From the NCBI RefSeq assembly GCF_052030545.1, contig NZ_JBPDIH010000003.1, positions 310,001 through 374,000 on the forward strand: DNA of 64,000 nt. The letters are read 5' to 3'. A model generated the notes under the pieces. It did no database searches, had not been told where the DNA came from, and saw only the letters and a list, made by a program, of their open reading frames with translations. Both the position numbers and the translations under genes were made by a program. The DNA is from CANMXU01 sp052030545 (lineage in GTDB: Bacteria > Pseudomonadota > Gammaproteobacteria > Enterobacterales > Alteromonadaceae). Positions within the stretch are counted from its first letter, which is position 1. Each line of letters starts with the position of its first letter. Positions 1-8,935 of this stretch are shown piece by piece.

Positions 1-1464
1 TAATACGCCAATTGAATAATTAATTCCAGGCATTTGCGCGGGTAGACCGAATCTTGCAGCGATTGCAGGATCTAGCGTCACTAAATCAGTTTCAACGATT
101 GGCTTGCCTGTTGGCAGGTATAAAGACGTAAAGTCACGCGTGCCGTCTTTATCTTCATTCGAATAACGTAAGCCTAAAGTCGCCTCCCATTGCTCACTTA
201 ATTGATAGTTAAATTGCGCAAATACTGCTTGAGTTTTTGAGTCAACATTGAACTGTCTATCACCATCAATGACCAAAGGATATACGCGATAAATCTCATC
301 ATAATCAAGGTCAGTTTCTTGATAATAAACACCGGCAATATAGTTAAAAGCACCGTCATTGGCCGAGGTTAAACGCACTTCTTGGCTTATTTGGGTAAAA
401 GCTTCATTACCTAAAGCTCGATATACCATAGGCAGAACACTTTGGTCAGCGTCATTGCTTTGGCTTAATTCATAGTCTTGATAACCCGATGTCGCCGTTA
501 ACACTAAGTCGCCCATGTCATACTCAAGGTTTAATGTAACGTGGTCAGCCTCAAAAGTCGCCGCTTCAACTTCACCTAAAGCGGGGTTAGTTTTATGGCT
601 TTTATCATCTAGTTCCCAGTCTTTTATGATCCCTAAAATTGGTGCGCCACTGCCCGCCACTGCCGGTTCAATATAGACCTGACTTGGTGCATAACCGGTA
701 AGCTCATCATTATCATGCTGTGCGGATAAGGTAACATTCAAATCGCTACTTGGCTGCCAAGCTAGTGTTACACGAGCGTTATACGTTTCATGGCCGACTT
801 CGTCATTTCCGGTAACCGTATTTTCTTGGTAACCACCACCATCAATAACCTTCAATGCAACACGTGCCTGTAGGTTATCAGTAATACTGTTAGAAACAGC
901 ACCTTCTATTGTTGTTTCATCAAATGAAAAGTCATAACTAGTATTAATGTAACCTTGTAAGTCTTCTGTCGGCTTAGCCGTTGTTAAATTTAAAGCACCC
1001 GCGGTAGTGTTTTTACCAAACAAAGCACTTTGCGGACCACGTAATACTTCGACACGTTCTAAATCAAGAAAGGCGCTACGCATTAAGTGACCACGACCGC
1101 GATAAATACCATCAACAAAGGTACCTACGGTTTGTTCAAAACCTTGGTTTGGCCCTGAGCCTAAACCGCGCATTATCACGTTAAAACCTTGCCCCGACTC
1201 ACTTACTGAAAAGTTAGCAATATAAGCTGATAATTCTTCTGTATCAGAAATATTGTTTTCCATGAGTTTTTCTTGGTTAACCGCGCTCATTGAAATAGGT
1301 ACTTCTTTAACATTTTGTACCCGTTTTTGCGCCGTCACCATAATAACTTCAAGGCCTTTATCTTCATCTGCGCTGGCCTCTTCTGCAGATATTCCTTGGC
1401 TTGAAAAAGACGATAATAAAGCAATAGCTACTGCTGTTTTTTTGAATGTTGTTGTTATATTCAT
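1..1464 (-). CDS. TonB-dependent receptor, N-terminal part (cut by window edge)
   Basis: The first 488 codons of an outer-membrane TonB-dependent receptor are present; the barrel C-terminus lies left of base 1. The ATG at 1464-1462 follows a strong GGGGAAAG ribosome binding site. Residues 1-27 form a signal peptide ending GISA. A TonB-box-like stretch (EVIMVTAQKR) sits at about residues 39-48. The plug domain follows, with FVDGIYRGRG and ERVEVLRGPQSALFGKNT, the usual plug signatures. Family knowledge: such receptors import siderophores, vitamins or oligosaccharides using TonB energy. The substrate cannot be read from this part. It follows the aminotransferase gene on the same strand but is separated from it by a terminator, so it probably has its own promoter. 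Confidence 0.9.
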   Translation of the reverse strand, partial: MNITTTFKKTAVAIALLSSFSSQGISAEEASADEDKGLEVIMVTAQKRVQNVKEVPISMSAVNQEKLMENNISDTEELSAYIANFSVSESGQGFNVIMRGLGSGPNQGFEQTVGTFVDGIYRGRGHLMRSAFLDLERVEVLRGPQSALFGKNTTAGALNLTTAKPTEDLQGYINTSYDFSFDETTIEGAVSNSITDNLQARVALKVIDGGGYQENTVTGNDEVGHETYNARVTLAWQPSSDLNVTLSAQHDNDELTGYAPSQVYIEPAVAGSGAPILGIIKDWELDDKSHKTNPALGEVEAATFEADHVTLNLEYDMGDLVLTATSGYQDYELSQSNDADQSVLPMVYRALGNEAFTQISQEVRLTSANDGAFNYIAGVYYQETDLDYDEIYRVYPLVIDGDRQFNVDSKTQAVFAQFNYQLSEQWEATLGLRYSNEDKDGTRDFTSLYLPTGKPIVETDLVTLDPAIAARFGLPAQMPGINYSIGVL

Positions 1465-1691
1465 ACTTTCCCCGATGCACTTTAGCGCATTCAATTTGTA
1501 ATAATTCACTGTTATATAACCATCTTCCCCTATAGCTAACCACACAGAACACGCCTATTTCTTGACAAATTACGACAAAAGCACCAAACAAAGTTACACA
1601 TAAGTGCAATCAAGATATATGAATCAAAAGCTTATATAAGCAAGAAAAGATGGAAATTAAGGAAGCGGCGAAATAACGTTACATCAGAGAC

Positions 1692-1718
1692 AAAAAAGCC
1701 AGCTAAGATGCTGGCTTT
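1692..1718 (-). terminator. Terminator of the aminotransferase gene
   Basis: A perfect 9-bp stem (AAAGCCAGC at 1695-1703, GCTGGCTTT at 1710-1718) has a 6-base loop. Read on the minus strand it ends in a T-run (A-run 1692-1697 on the plus strand). It lies 24 bases past the aminotransferase stop codon. Confidence 0.85.
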
Positions 1719-1741
1719 ATCTACGGGATTAGCGATGAATC

Positions 1742-2929
1742 TTAAAGTACTTTAGCAATAGACTCAGCTAAGTAGTCAACATTGCTTGGTGCAATACCAG
1801 CAATACTCATACGGCTTGAACCAACCATATAAATGCTGTATTCATCTTGCAACTGCTGTACTTGCGCTGGGGTAATACCTAAGAAAGAGAACATACCTTT
1901 TTGATTAGCAATAAAGCTAAAGTCGCGCGTTACACCTTTCTCAACTAATTTATCAACAATAATTTTACGGTTACCATTAATGCGATTACGCATTTCTGTT
2001 AGTTCGTTAAACCATTCATGACGTAACTCGTCTGAACTTAAAATAGTTTCAACAAGTGCTGCACCATGCGCTGGTGGCATTGAATAAATAGTACGCGCAA
2101 CACCTAATACAATTGAAAAGGCAATGTCAGTCGTTGCTGGCGTTTCACCAATAACCGTACAAGCACCAATACGCTCACGGTACAAACCGAAGTTTTTCGA
2201 ACATGAGCTACATAAAATCATGTTAGTTACCGTATCAGCCATTAAGCGAACGCCGTATGCGTCTTCTTCTAAGCCGTCACCAAAACCTTGATAAGCCATG
2301 TCAATTAGTGGTGTAAAACCAACATCTTTAGCAACCTGTGCTACTTGCTGCCATTGTTCTTGGCTAAGATCCATACCTGATGGGTTATGACAACACGCGT
2401 GCAGTAAAACAAAATCATCGCTCGATAATTCTTTTAACGCCGCTAACATCGCTTCAAAGTTTAAGGTTTTGTTTTCGTAATCGTAGTACGGGTATTCTTG
2501 TACGTCTAAACCCGCAGCTTCAAATACACCTTTGTGGTTAGCCCACGTTGGGTTTGAGACAAAGATTTTAGCGCCTGTTTTACAACGAGCGATAAACTCT
2601 GCAGCAACACGTAAAGCACCTGTACCACCTGGAGTAGAAGCCGTTTTTACACGATTGTTGGCAATAACTTGATGATCACCAAAAATTAATGCCGTCATTT
2701 GCTCATTGAATAATGCTGAACCTGTACCACCAATATAAGTTTTGGTTAATTCATTTTCTAAACGATATTTTTCTGCTTTTTTAACGCAATTTAAAATGGT
2801 GGTATCACCGGCTTCATTTTTATAAACACCAACACCTAAATCAATCTTAAGTGGGTTAGTGTCTGCACGATATTTAATGGATAAGCCTAAAATAGGATCA
2901 GCTGGTAAAGCAGTTAAGCGACCAAACAT
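1742..2929 (-). CDS. Aspartate / aromatic amino acid aminotransferase (class I PLP enzyme)
   Basis: A 395-residue fold-type I aminotransferase of the AspC/TyrB family, at full family length. It transfers amino groups between aspartate or aromatic amino acids and 2-oxoglutarate in the cytoplasm. The PLP-binding lysine is about K245 in SCSKNFGLYRERIGA, the family signature with the phosphate-binding arginine. The N-terminal DPILGL and GVGVYKNEAG motifs, and HNPSGMD with the PLP-contacting asparagine, are all present. The sequence SKNFGLY is closer to AspC than to E. coli TyrB, but marine gammaproteobacterial members are usually annotated as aromatic transaminases, so no symbol is given. It is monocistronic, with its own terminator downstream. 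Confidence 0.92.
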   Translation of the reverse strand: MFGRLTALPADPILGLSIKYRADTNPLKIDLGVGVYKNEAGDTTILNCVKKAEKYRLENELTKTYIGGTGSALFNEQMTALIFGDHQVIANNRVKTASTPGGTGALRVAAEFIARCKTGAKIFVSNPTWANHKGVFEAAGLDVQEYPYYDYENKTLNFEAMLAALKELSSDDFVLLHACCHNPSGMDLSQEQWQQVAQVAKDVGFTPLIDMAYQGFGDGLEEDAYGVRLMADTVTNMILCSSCSKNFGLYRERIGACTVIGETPATTDIAFSIVLGVARTIYSMPPAHGAALVETILSSDELRHEWFNELTEMRNRINGNRKIIVDKLVEKGVTRDFSFIANQKGMFSFLGITPAQVQQLQDEYSIYMVGSSRMSIAGIAPSNVDYLAESIAKVL

Positions 2930-3082
2930 GATAACAATTACCTTCTAGAAAATGTGGGATTTTACAACGATTACGCCTTCGCAAAAGTTGTTAATAAAAT
3001 ACCCGAGGATTAAAGCGTCAGCATAACGACAATAAGGCGAAAATTAAAGCATTTGTGCTAAAAAAATAGTGGAATATTTATG

Positions 3083-3132
3083 ATAAAAAAAACTATCACA
3101 TAGCGATTTGTCACACTCGCCAAATCACTATG
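3083..3132 (-). terminator. Probable terminator of the DUF445 gene
   Basis: An inverted repeat with one mismatch (CATAGCGATTTG at 3099-3110, CAAATCACTATG at 3121-3132) lies about 25 bases past the stop codon. On the minus strand it is followed within a few bases by a run of eight T. Confidence 0.65.
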
Positions 3133-3156
3133 TTGAAAACTGATATTTGTCAGCCG

Positions 3157-3867
3157 TTAAAAGGTATTAGTTAGCGATGCTAAACCGCCAATAATTCCAC
3201 CAAACACGCCGCCCCAAACCACTAACCAGCCTAAATGTTCACGGATCATGTTTTGCACAATTTCCTTTACTAACTCAGGGGTGAGTTCATTTAGACGTTT
3301 TTCAATAATATCGCTTACTTTGTCACGCATGCCCGCCATAACTGACGGCTGTTCAAGCTCGTTACGCAATACTTGATTGAAATCGTCCGATTTAGAGATA
3401 TCACCAATGGCTAACTTCATTTTTTCAATAAAAGGTTCACGCATCGGCTGCAACGCCTCTTTACCGCCAACCATTGCTAACATAGCGCCGAATGATGAGT
3501 TTTCGATCACTTCCACTAAATTGTCAAAGGCAGGAGACAAATCAACTTTATCAATAATAGGCGCAAAATCGATAGCATTTGACGCACTGGCATTGCCTGA
3601 CAAAAAACGGTCGATGTTTTCTTCGGTAAAAAACTGCTCCATCATTAAATTACGAATAGCTATTTTAAAATCGTCAAACCTTGCCGGGATAACGCCTGAA
3701 CCATATAAGCCGGGAACTTTTTCAAATAACATATGCACCGCAAGCCAGTTAGTCACCGCGCCCGATAAGGCAAAAATACCGATAGTAAAAACCAATGACT
3801 GCTCGGCAAAATAGCCGACAAGAGTTAACGCAATAGCAATAACATTGGTGATTAAGCTTTTGTTCAC
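3157..3867 (-). CDS. DUF445 family membrane protein
   Basis: About 237 residues. Two hydrophobic segments near the N-terminus (residues ~4-45) enclose the conserved NWLAVHMLF element; the motif GSGVIPARFDDFKIAI follows. A helical middle region leads to a glycine-rich hydrophobic segment at the C-terminus (VVWGGVFGGIIGGLASL). This is the layout of DUF445 (YjiN-like) inner-membrane proteins, whose biochemical role is unknown. The reading frame extends upstream to a TTG at 3882, but the GTG at 3867 has GGAG six bases before it and is the better start. It faces the divergent cyclophilin gene. Confidence 0.8.
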   Translation of the reverse strand: MNKSLITNVIAIALTLVGYFAEQSLVFTIGIFALSGAVTNWLAVHMLFEKVPGLYGSGVIPARFDDFKIAIRNLMMEQFFTEENIDRFLSGNASASNAIDFAPIIDKVDLSPAFDNLVEVIENSSFGAMLAMVGGKEALQPMREPFIEKMKLAIGDISKSDDFNQVLRNELEQPSVMAGMRDKVSDIIEKRLNELTPELVKEIVQNMIREHLGWLVVWGGVFGGIIGGLASLTNTF

Positions 3868-4054
3868 AACTTGCTCCAACAAAAAATGACAGGTAAGAAT
3901 TACAGGCGATATGTTAGCAACCCTGACAAGGCTAATCTAGAGCAGGGTGTTTTTTCTTGTTAACCTATTAGTTGAAGGCACCGTAATTTATGGCATAGTA
4001 ATTTATGGCAAGTTTTGTTTTACTAAATGTCCCAAACCTTTAGGTAAAAAATCA

Positions 4055-4900
4055 ATGAAAATATCAAGCATGCTAATAGCCTTTATTGCGCTAGTGACAC
4101 TACCAAGTGCCGCCAACGATATAACTTGGCGAAGCCTAAATCCTGAGCACACAGTACTGATGACTTTGCCCCATGGAAAAGTGGTGATTGAACTTGCACC
4201 ACAGTTTTCACCCAACCATGTCCAGCAATTTGTTAAGTTAAGTAAAAAAGGTCATTACGACGGCAATAAGTTTTACCGAGTCATTGATGGTTTTGTTGCA
4301 CAAGCAGGTCCTAAAAAAAATAGTCGAAAAGAACTAAGTGTGAAAAAGCTTAACCTCGAAGGTGAGTGGTCTACAACGAAGTCTTGGCAATTTACGCCAG
4401 TACAAAGCAATGATTTATTTGCATTGCAAACAGGCTTTAAAGATGGTTTTGCAATCGGCCATAACGCTAACGAGAAAAAGGCTTGGCTAACCCACTGCCC
4501 GGGTGTTATCGCCATGGCACGTAGTAACCAAGCCAATTCCGCTTCTAGTCACTTTTACATTGTAAACGGTCAAGCACCACGCTATTTAGATAGATTAATG
4601 ACGATATTTGGTCGTGTGGTTTATGGCATGGAGCACGTACAAAGCATTGTGCGCACTAGCGTGATTGAAGGTGACAAGGCGGTTGATAACAAGAATTACA
4701 CACCGATAGTTTCGATGAAACTGATGAGTGATGTTGCAAAAGCTGAACAAATATTAATTGAAGTTGAAGCGACCAATACTGACGCGTTCAAACAAAAGCT
4801 GGCTAAACGAAAAGCGCGTCCTCACGATTTTTTCTTTAAAAAGCCGCCTCCAGTGTTAGATATTTGCCAAACACCGGTAAAAGCAAGGCGAATACAATAG
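4055..4900 (+). CDS. Secreted peptidyl-prolyl cis-trans isomerase, cyclophilin type
   Basis: Starting at the ATG at 4055, the protein has 281 residues with a signal peptide (MKISSMLIAFIALVTLPSAA). A cyclophilin domain follows: HGKVVIELAPQFSPNHV, then FYRVIDGFVAQAG with the family's phenylalanine/arginine pair, and later the SHFYIVNGQAPRYLD and FGRVVYGMEHVQSI elements. Cyclophilins isomerise Xaa-Pro bonds; this one probably acts in the periplasm. The open frame continues upstream to 3947, but that would place 36 unconserved residues before the signal peptide. An insertion (residues ~75-130, WSTTKSW onward) makes it longer than E. coli PpiA, as in many marine relatives. The C-terminal ~50 residues are basic. 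Confidence 0.85.
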   Translation: MKISSMLIAFIALVTLPSAANDITWRSLNPEHTVLMTLPHGKVVIELAPQFSPNHVQQFVKLSKKGHYDGNKFYRVIDGFVAQAGPKKNSRKELSVKKLNLEGEWSTTKSWQFTPVQSNDLFALQTGFKDGFAIGHNANEKKAWLTHCPGVIAMARSNQANSASSHFYIVNGQAPRYLDRLMTIFGRVVYGMEHVQSIVRTSVIEGDKAVDNKNYTPIVSMKLMSDVAKAEQILIEVEATNTDAFKQKLAKRKARPHDFFFKKPPPVLDICQTPVKARRIQ

Positions 4901-4934
4901 CTGGATTCTCAAGCTTTCTATTTTTCAATGGTAC

Positions 4935-4963
4935 AAAAAAGGCTAACTGAACAGTTAGCCTTC
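4935..4963. terminator. Bidirectional terminator between cyclophilin gene and fre
   Basis: A perfect 8-bp stem (GGCTAACT at 4941-4948, AGTTAGCC at 4953-4960) with a GAAC loop lies between two convergent genes. A run of six A precedes it (a T-run for the minus-strand gene). Confidence 0.8.
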
Positions 4964-4988
4964 AAACAATAGTTTTGCAAAAATTAGC

Positions 4989-5684
4989 TTAGATAAAGGC
5001 AAATGCATCTGCATACATGTGCTCTTTTTCAGCGCCATGCGCTAAAAAGTCGTCGCGTAAAATGCCAACCATATCAAAACGACCTGCAATATAAATATCG
5101 TAAGGGGCAAGCGATGCAATATCCGTCATTACTGTTTTATGCACTAAACCTTCTTTGCCTTGCCAGCTAGCACTCGTAGTTTCAACAACAGGTATAAACT
5201 TGCCGTTAGCTAAACTATTAATTGTTGCTTGTGTTTGTTCAAGTTCATAACAGGCGCTTTCATCACGCAAGCCCCAATAAACAATCACTTCACGTTGCGA
5301 CTTTTGCTCAGCTAAGTAGGTAAACATAGATTTAATGTAAGAAAATCCGGTACCACCAGCAACTAATAAAACTGGACGTTCGCTGTCACTGCGTAAATGC
5401 GCATTGCCTGCCGCTATTTCAACAGTTACCGTCGCTGATGCTTTAATATGATCGATAACCTGCATCGCATAGCTGTCTTCACCAAAGGCACCAATTTGCA
5501 ATTCAATAAATTCCGCATTAGGTGAACTTGCGATAGAAAATGGACGTTTATCGTCTTCGCTCATGACAAAATTTAGGTACTGACCGGGTAAAAAATCAAC
5601 GGCGCTACTTGGCTTTAACAAAACCTTGTACACATAATCAGTTAATGATGATATTGACTGAACCTGACATTCAATTGCTTGCAT
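4989..5684 (-). CDS. fre: NAD(P)H-flavin reductase
   Basis: A 231-residue protein of the Fre/LuxG group of ferredoxin-reductase-like flavin reductases, which reduce free FMN, FAD or riboflavin with NAD(P)H in the cytoplasm. The flavin-binding element is KRPFSIASSP (RPxS type), and the nicotinamide-binding element is LLVAGGTGFSYIKSM. The C-terminal Y(M)YADAFAF resembles E. coli Fre. The start is the ATG at 5684 with AGGG about 8 bases upstream; a longer open frame to 5717 would overlap the ubiD stop region and lacks a ribosome site. It sits directly downstream of ubiD, the same order as in E. coli and Vibrio. Confidence 0.92.
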   Translation of the reverse strand: MQAIECQVQSISSLTDYVYKVLLKPSSAVDFLPGQYLNFVMSEDDKRPFSIASSPNAEFIELQIGAFGEDSYAMQVIDHIKASATVTVEIAAGNAHLRSDSERPVLLVAGGTGFSYIKSMFTYLAEQKSQREVIVYWGLRDESACYELEQTQATINSLANGKFIPVVETTSASWQGKEGLVHKTVMTDIASLAPYDIYIAGRFDMVGILRDDFLAHGAEKEHMYADAFAFI

Positions 5685-5717
5685 TTTAATAACCCTAAAA
5701 ATAATTTTTCGGTACAA

Positions 5718-7187
5718 CTATTTAAAAATAGCTAACTCGTCCCAAATATCGTCAACTTCTTGTTTGACGTCATCTGGCATAGTAATTGGTACACCCCACT
5801 CACGATCTGTTTCGCCGGGCCATTTATTGGTTGCGTCCATACCCATTTTAGAACCTAAACCTGAAACTGGCGAGGCAAAGTCTAAATAGTCGATAGGCGT
5901 ATTTTCTATTAATACCGTATCTCGGCTTGGATCCATGCGTGTGGTCATTGCCCAAATGACGTCTTTCCAGTCGCGGGCATTTACATCGTCATCACAAACG
6001 ATGACAAACTTGGTATACATAAATTGTCGTAAGAACGACCAAACTCCCATCATAACGCGCTTAGCGTGACCTGCGTATTGCTTTTTAATGGTTACCACCG
6101 CAAGGCGATAAGAGCAGCCTTCTGGCGGCAAGTAAAAGTCTTGAATTTCAGGAAATTGCTTTTGCAAAATCGGCACAAAGACTTCATTTAAAGCCACACC
6201 TAAAATGGCGGGTTCATCAGGTGGACGTCCAGTGTAGGTGCTATGGTAGATAGGATCTTTACGCTGGGTAATATGGGTAACAGTAAATACAGGAAAGTCA
6301 TCAACTTCGTTGTAATAACCAGTATGATCGCCATAAGGCCCTTCCGGCGCTAACTCTTCTGGGTCAATATAACCTTCTAAGACTATTTCGGCTGATGCTG
6401 GCACTTCTAAATCGTTGCTGATGCATTTAACCACTTCTGTTTTACTACCACGCAATAAACCTGCGAATGCATATTCTGATAAGGTATCTGGCACTGGCGT
6501 AACTGCGCCTAAAATCGTAGCAGGGTCTGCACCTAGTGCAACTGACACTGGAAACTTTTCACCCGGATGTTCTTTTTTCCATTCCAGAAAATCAATCGCG
6601 CCGCCACGATGAGACAACCAACGCATAATGAGCTTATTTGGACCAAGCAACTGTTGTCGATAAATACCTAAATTTTGGCGCTCTTTATGTGGACCACGAG
6701 TCACCGTTAGTCCCCAAGTGATCAGCGGCGCAACATCACCTGGCCAACAGGTTTGAATTGGCAGCTTAGTTAAGTCAACCGCATCACCTTCAAATATTTC
6801 TTGCTGACAGGCGGCTTTGCGCAACACTTTAACGGGCATATTCAATACTTGTTTGTAGACAGGTATTTTACTAAAAGCGTCTTTAAATCCTTTAGGTGGC
6901 TCAGGCTCTTTTAACATTGCCAATAACTTACCCACTTCACGCAAAGCGGCAACATCGTCTTGACCCATAGCCAACGCGACTCGCTCAGGCGTACCAAAAA
7001 GGTTGGTCAATACAGGGGTATCATAGCCAATTGGATTTTCAAATAATAATGCTGGCCCTTCTTGGCGTAAGGTACGATCGCTAATTTCAGTCATCGCAAG
7101 TTCAGTCGAAATCGGCTGACTAATGCGTTTTAACTGACCTATTTTTTCAAGTTGAGCGATGAAATCTCTTAAATCACTGTATTTCAT
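5718..7187 (-). CDS. ubiD: 4-hydroxy-3-polyprenylbenzoate decarboxylase
   Basis: A 489-residue protein colinear with E. coli UbiD, which decarboxylates 4-hydroxy-3-polyprenylbenzoate in ubiquinone synthesis using prenylated FMN made by UbiX. Recognisable stretches include KRISQPISTELAMTEI near the N-terminus, the GIYRQQLLGPNKLIMRW element, and the ELAPEGPYGDHTGYY loop with the catalytic E-x(n)-R/E network. The C-terminal RDTVLIENTPIDYLDFASP motif is also present. Its length is normal. The start ATG at 7187 follows a region with no other gene. It is probably co-transcribed with fre, whose start lies 33 bases past the ubiD stop. Confidence 0.96.
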   Translation of the reverse strand: MKYSDLRDFIAQLEKIGQLKRISQPISTELAMTEISDRTLRQEGPALLFENPIGYDTPVLTNLFGTPERVALAMGQDDVAALREVGKLLAMLKEPEPPKGFKDAFSKIPVYKQVLNMPVKVLRKAACQQEIFEGDAVDLTKLPIQTCWPGDVAPLITWGLTVTRGPHKERQNLGIYRQQLLGPNKLIMRWLSHRGGAIDFLEWKKEHPGEKFPVSVALGADPATILGAVTPVPDTLSEYAFAGLLRGSKTEVVKCISNDLEVPASAEIVLEGYIDPEELAPEGPYGDHTGYYNEVDDFPVFTVTHITQRKDPIYHSTYTGRPPDEPAILGVALNEVFVPILQKQFPEIQDFYLPPEGCSYRLAVVTIKKQYAGHAKRVMMGVWSFLRQFMYTKFVIVCDDDVNARDWKDVIWAMTTRMDPSRDTVLIENTPIDYLDFASPVSGLGSKMGMDATNKWPGETDREWGVPITMPDDVKQEVDDIWDELAIFK

Positions 7188-7290
7188 ATTAGATTTGTAT
7201 CCAAAAATTTGCCGACATTATACCGATAACGAAGCAGTAGACCATAATAATATCGCTTCAACCTAGTAGATAATGACAATGAATTTGACG

Positions 7291-7992
7291 TTATTTCGCC
7301 ATAATATATTGATAAGAGGTGCGTAATTTTTCGACCAACTGACGATCTGAACTGTTACTTAACGCGAGATACAATGACGTCGAGGGTTGTGCTAGTTTAA
7401 ATTTTGCTGAAATTCCCTGACAATCAATTAACAAGCGACGACACACCGCTTTAAATACTGAACTGTCTATCGGGAACAAATCAATACGTTTAGATATCAC
7501 CATACGGATCACTTGTTCTGGGCGATCAAGCACGTGCAAATTGGTAAAATTTTGCTGGGTTAAATATTGATAAGTTGCGCTATTTCGAATAACGCCAATG
7601 CGTAAATCTTTCAGGCTATCAAGGGTTACAGGTTGAGTTAATGGCAAAGACGCTAACCCCATTAGTTGATATTCAAGCTCAAAAACACTGCCAATCCATT
7701 GAAACTTGTCTTCACGATCTTCGGTACGCGCAATAGAGTAGATTAAGGTATTGGGAGACGTAAGTGCTGCTTGATATGCTCTTGCCCATGGCAGTATGGT
7801 TAAATCATAATTAAGGTGCGCATGATTTAATATCGCTTTAACTAACGCGGTTGTTGGCCCCGAAATTTCGCCATTTTGGCTGTATTGCAGAGGAAAAGCC
7901 TCTTCGGTGACCACGTGAATATTTGACTCTGCCGCTTGCGCCTGCAGAGTGAAAGTTAATAAAAAACTTATAATAAAAATTCGAGCGTGCAT
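7291..7992 (-). CDS. Periplasmic family-3 solute-binding-like protein
   Basis: About 233 residues with a signal peptide ending QAQA. It resembles the SBP_bac_3 family (amino acid binding proteins): EEAFPLQYSQNGEISGPTTAL at the N-terminus, then ILPWARAYQ and the domain 2 entry LKDLRIGVIRNSATYQYL. Many Alteromonadales encode such proteins without permeases, and their role (sensing or unknown) is not established. The ATG at 7992 is preferred over a TTG two codons upstream. It lies 37 bases downstream of another protein of the same type, so the two are probably one transcript. No ABC permease or ATPase is adjacent. Confidence 0.75.
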   Translation of the reverse strand: MHARIFIISFLLTFTLQAQAAESNIHVVTEEAFPLQYSQNGEISGPTTALVKAILNHAHLNYDLTILPWARAYQAALTSPNTLIYSIARTEDREDKFQWIGSVFELEYQLMGLASLPLTQPVTLDSLKDLRIGVIRNSATYQYLTQQNFTNLHVLDRPEQVIRMVISKRIDLFPIDSSVFKAVCRRLLIDCQGISAKFKLAQPSTSLYLALSNSSDRQLVEKLRTSYQYIMAK

Positions 7993-8029
7993 AATCAAAC
8001 CAAACTGGCAACAACGTTATAACAGCTCA

Positions 8030-8812
8030 CTAATTATACTGTTCTAATATATTATGCCAATCAGGATCTGTAGAAATATCGTTCAAAATATCATTGATGT
8101 GTTGATAAATAGTTACATATTGATGTGGAACTAATATTCGTCGTTCAAATTCATCATGAGGTTTTTCTGACAAATGAAATGCTTGACGATCGAACTGGCT
8201 AACCGTTAAAAAATCGAAAGTTGAACGACTAATGATTGCAGCATCTACACGTTTATAACGCACCATATCTAACAACTCTGCTTCACCGATAGTGTCTTGA
8301 CGTTTAATTTTCCCTGTCGCTACTAGTTCATTAATACCGAAATAATAAAACCCTCTCACGCCACCAAAAATATGTCCTGTTAATGACTGCGGCTGGCTAT
8401 ATTCGATGGGTTGAGTGACTGAAGAAATAACTTCATCTCGGTCACGATAAAAGCTTGATGTCCATAAGTATTTTTTTTCTTCTTTATCTTTGAACCATAC
8501 TGGGCTAACCCCAAGTAACAACCCGTCAAAATTGTCATCTTCTAGCATTTTTTCAATGCGCTTACGCGGAATGAAGATAGTTTCAAATAAGTAATGCTGA
8601 GAATTTTTATTAAGGTAGTCGGCAAAGTCGTAATACAAACCAATTTTGTTATTCTTATCAACAATAAAAGGAGGTTTTAGATGATACGCATAAAGGTTTA
8701 CTGATTGTTTTTGCTCGAACGATTTTTGCTGATCATTTGCACTGCCTTTATTTAACAGTAAAAGCCAACAAAAAATAATCAATACGATTATCTGGATAGA
8801 TTTGCGCGACAT
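8030..8812 (-). CDS. Periplasmic family-3 solute-binding-like protein
   Basis: About 260 residues; a long hydrophobic N-terminus (IQIIVLIIFCWLLLLNKGSA) acts as signal peptide or anchor. The rest resembles SBP_bac_3-like proteins: YAYHLKPPFIVDKNNKIGLYYDFADYLN, then PRKRIEKML and LTGHIFGGVRGFYYFG at the domain crossover. The start ATG at 8812 has GGAAC seven bases upstream; an in-frame TTG at 8824 is less likely. It is the first gene of a two-gene unit with 7291-7992. Ligand unknown; the aromatic-rich sequence differs clearly from its neighbour, so this is not a recent duplication. Confidence 0.7.
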   Translation of the reverse strand: MSRKSIQIIVLIIFCWLLLLNKGSANDQQKSFEQKQSVNLYAYHLKPPFIVDKNNKIGLYYDFADYLNKNSQHYLFETIFIPRKRIEKMLEDDNFDGLLLGVSPVWFKDKEEKKYLWTSSFYRDRDEVISSVTQPIEYSQPQSLTGHIFGGVRGFYYFGINELVATGKIKRQDTIGEAELLDMVRYKRVDAAIISRSTFDFLTVSQFDRQAFHLSEKPHDEFERRILVPHQYVTIYQHINDILNDISTDPDWHNILEQYN

Positions 8813-8885
8813 TAAATGTTCCAAAAAATACTTTCATCCTACAGTATAGATAAAGTCGTTTATTATGGTACTTTTGCTAGAGAAA

Positions 8886-8913
8886 TAAAAAAGCCAGCTA
8901 ATGCTGGCTTTAA
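8886..8913 (-). terminator. rho terminator
   Basis: A perfect 8-bp stem (AAGCCAGC at 8891-8898, GCTGGCTT at 8903-8910) has a TAAT loop and an A-run upstream, which is a T-run for the minus-strand rho gene. The stem core matches the one at 1695-1718. Confidence 0.85.
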
Positions 8914-8935
8914 CTATTTACGTAAAAACGACGAC

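Noticed and set aside
3377..3814. 145-residue plus-strand open frame opposite the DUF445 gene
   Set aside because: It lies fully inside the conserved DUF445 gene on the other strand and has no family features; a shadow frame.
4055..4900. Longer cyclophilin start at 3947
   Set aside because: It would put 36 extra residues before an evident signal peptide; the ATG at 4055 fits better.
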